From contig CAXGAH010000035.1 in assembly GCA_964007875.1 (NCBI GenBank), forward strand, positions 1-7,222: a stretch of DNA of 7,222 nt. Direction: 5' to 3'. The notes under the pieces are model-generated. The model ran no database searches. It saw only the letters and a program-made list of their open reading frames with translations, and was not told the origin of the DNA. Both the position numbers and the translations under genes were made by a program. The DNA is from UBA1275 sp002323515. Lineage in GTDB: Bacteria; Bacteroidota; Rhodothermia; Balneolales; Balneolaceae. Positions 6,972 to 7,222 of the stretch are shown here, one piece after another; the first letter of the stretch is position 1; every line of letters starts with the position of its first letter.

Positions 6972-7095
6972 GGTTTTCCTCCGCCGGTATGATCCGGTTC
7001 AGGTTCAAGGGTATGATCTCAGTCCAAGTTTGTAAGCCTGTGTTATGCCATTTAATATGGTGTAACTGAACTCACTCAGTTGGACACCCCTAACC
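6972..7095 (-). promoter_or_regulatory. TPP riboswitch (THI box)
   Basis: The conserved THI-box elements appear in order on the minus strand. P1 is GGUU (7095-7092) with AACC (6975-6972). P2 is GGGGU (7090-7086) with ACCC (7012-7009). P3 is UCCAA (7084-7080) with UUGGA (7027-7023), directly followed by CUGAGA (7022-7017). GAACCUGA (7006-6999) supplies P4, pairing CCU with AGG at 6980-6978. P5 is CCGG-AUCAUA-CCGG (6997-6984), and the 3' core reads GGCGGAGGA where most members have GCGUAGGGA. The element binds thiamine pyrophosphate and represses thiamine synthesis or uptake genes. Unusually, P3 carries 52 extra bases (7079-7028) with two possible small hairpins. It ends 55 bases before the receptor start codon. 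Confidence 0.93.
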
Positions 7096-7100
7096 GCATT

Positions 7101-7132
7101 TAAAAATACAGTCTTTTATTCACCAGTAGCAA
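7101..7132 (-). promoter_or_regulatory. Candidate promoter of the riboswitch-receptor transcript
   Basis: On the minus strand TTG (7132-7130) is followed after 21 bases by TATTTTTA (7108-7101). This partly fits the Bacteroidota pattern (TTTG, ~19-22 bases, TAnnTTTG; the final G is missing). It can also be read as TTGCTA-N18-TATTTT of the sigma-70 type. Transcription would start at about 7096-7094, at the first P1 base of the riboswitch, which supports the placement. The motif match itself is modest. Confidence 0.4.
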
Positions 7133-7222
7133 GTAGAATGTTTTTTAGATGAGTATTGTTGTATTTTTATAATTCGCTAACAGTTCATTTATGCTTTTTT
7201 ATATATCTAATAGTTATATGTT

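Noticed and set aside
7168..7173. TATAAT on the plus strand near the right edge as a promoter for a rightward gene
   Set aside because: No -35 partner at the proper distance was seen, and no gene downstream is inside the window.

Overview
The window looks like chromosomal DNA from a member of the Bacteroidota/Balneolota/Rhodothermota assemblage. The signs are a C-terminal sorting tail with the NYPNPFNPST signature, a TonB-dependent receptor with an N-terminal carboxypeptidase-regulatory-like domain, a DUF2911 protein, moderate-to-low GC by eye, and start codons that mostly lack a Shine-Dalgarno sequence. NYPNPFNPST-type tails are especially common in Balneolota and Ignavibacteriota, so a Balneolaceae-like marine or halophilic bacterium is my best guess. 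This is inference from protein style, not from a marker gene.

Layout: bases 2-109 are the last 35 codons of an unidentified gene. Bases 110-417 are noncoding. On the plus strand follow an exported MsrA methionine sulfoxide reductase (418-1149) and an exported DUF2911 protein (1207-1755), closed by a good intrinsic terminator (1809-1835). Next on the plus strand is a large secreted CotH-kinase-type protein with a lamin-tail domain and a type IX sorting tail (start best placed at 1885, end 4347). A 91-bp convergent gap with a small triple repeat separates it from a minus-strand TonB-dependent outer-membrane receptor (6916 down to 4439).

The receptor is preceded by a TPP (THI-box) riboswitch at 7095-6972 on the minus strand. 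This makes it a candidate thiamine or thiamine-precursor receptor. Between aptamer and start codon lies an 11-bp hairpin whose 3' arm contains the receptor's GGAGG ribosome binding site. The 5' arm of that hairpin can pair instead with the aptamer's own conserved GGAGGA. This gives a readable translational on/off switch: TPP bound, Shine-Dalgarno hidden; TPP absent, Shine-Dalgarno free. It is the only gene in the window with an obvious Shine-Dalgarno sequence.

All four complete gene products carry export signals, so the segment concerns the cell envelope: oxidised-protein repair, a secreted kinase-like protein and vitamin uptake. The genes do not form one operon or an evident new system. The most interesting parts are the riboswitch expression platform and the CotH/lamin-tail/sorting architecture.
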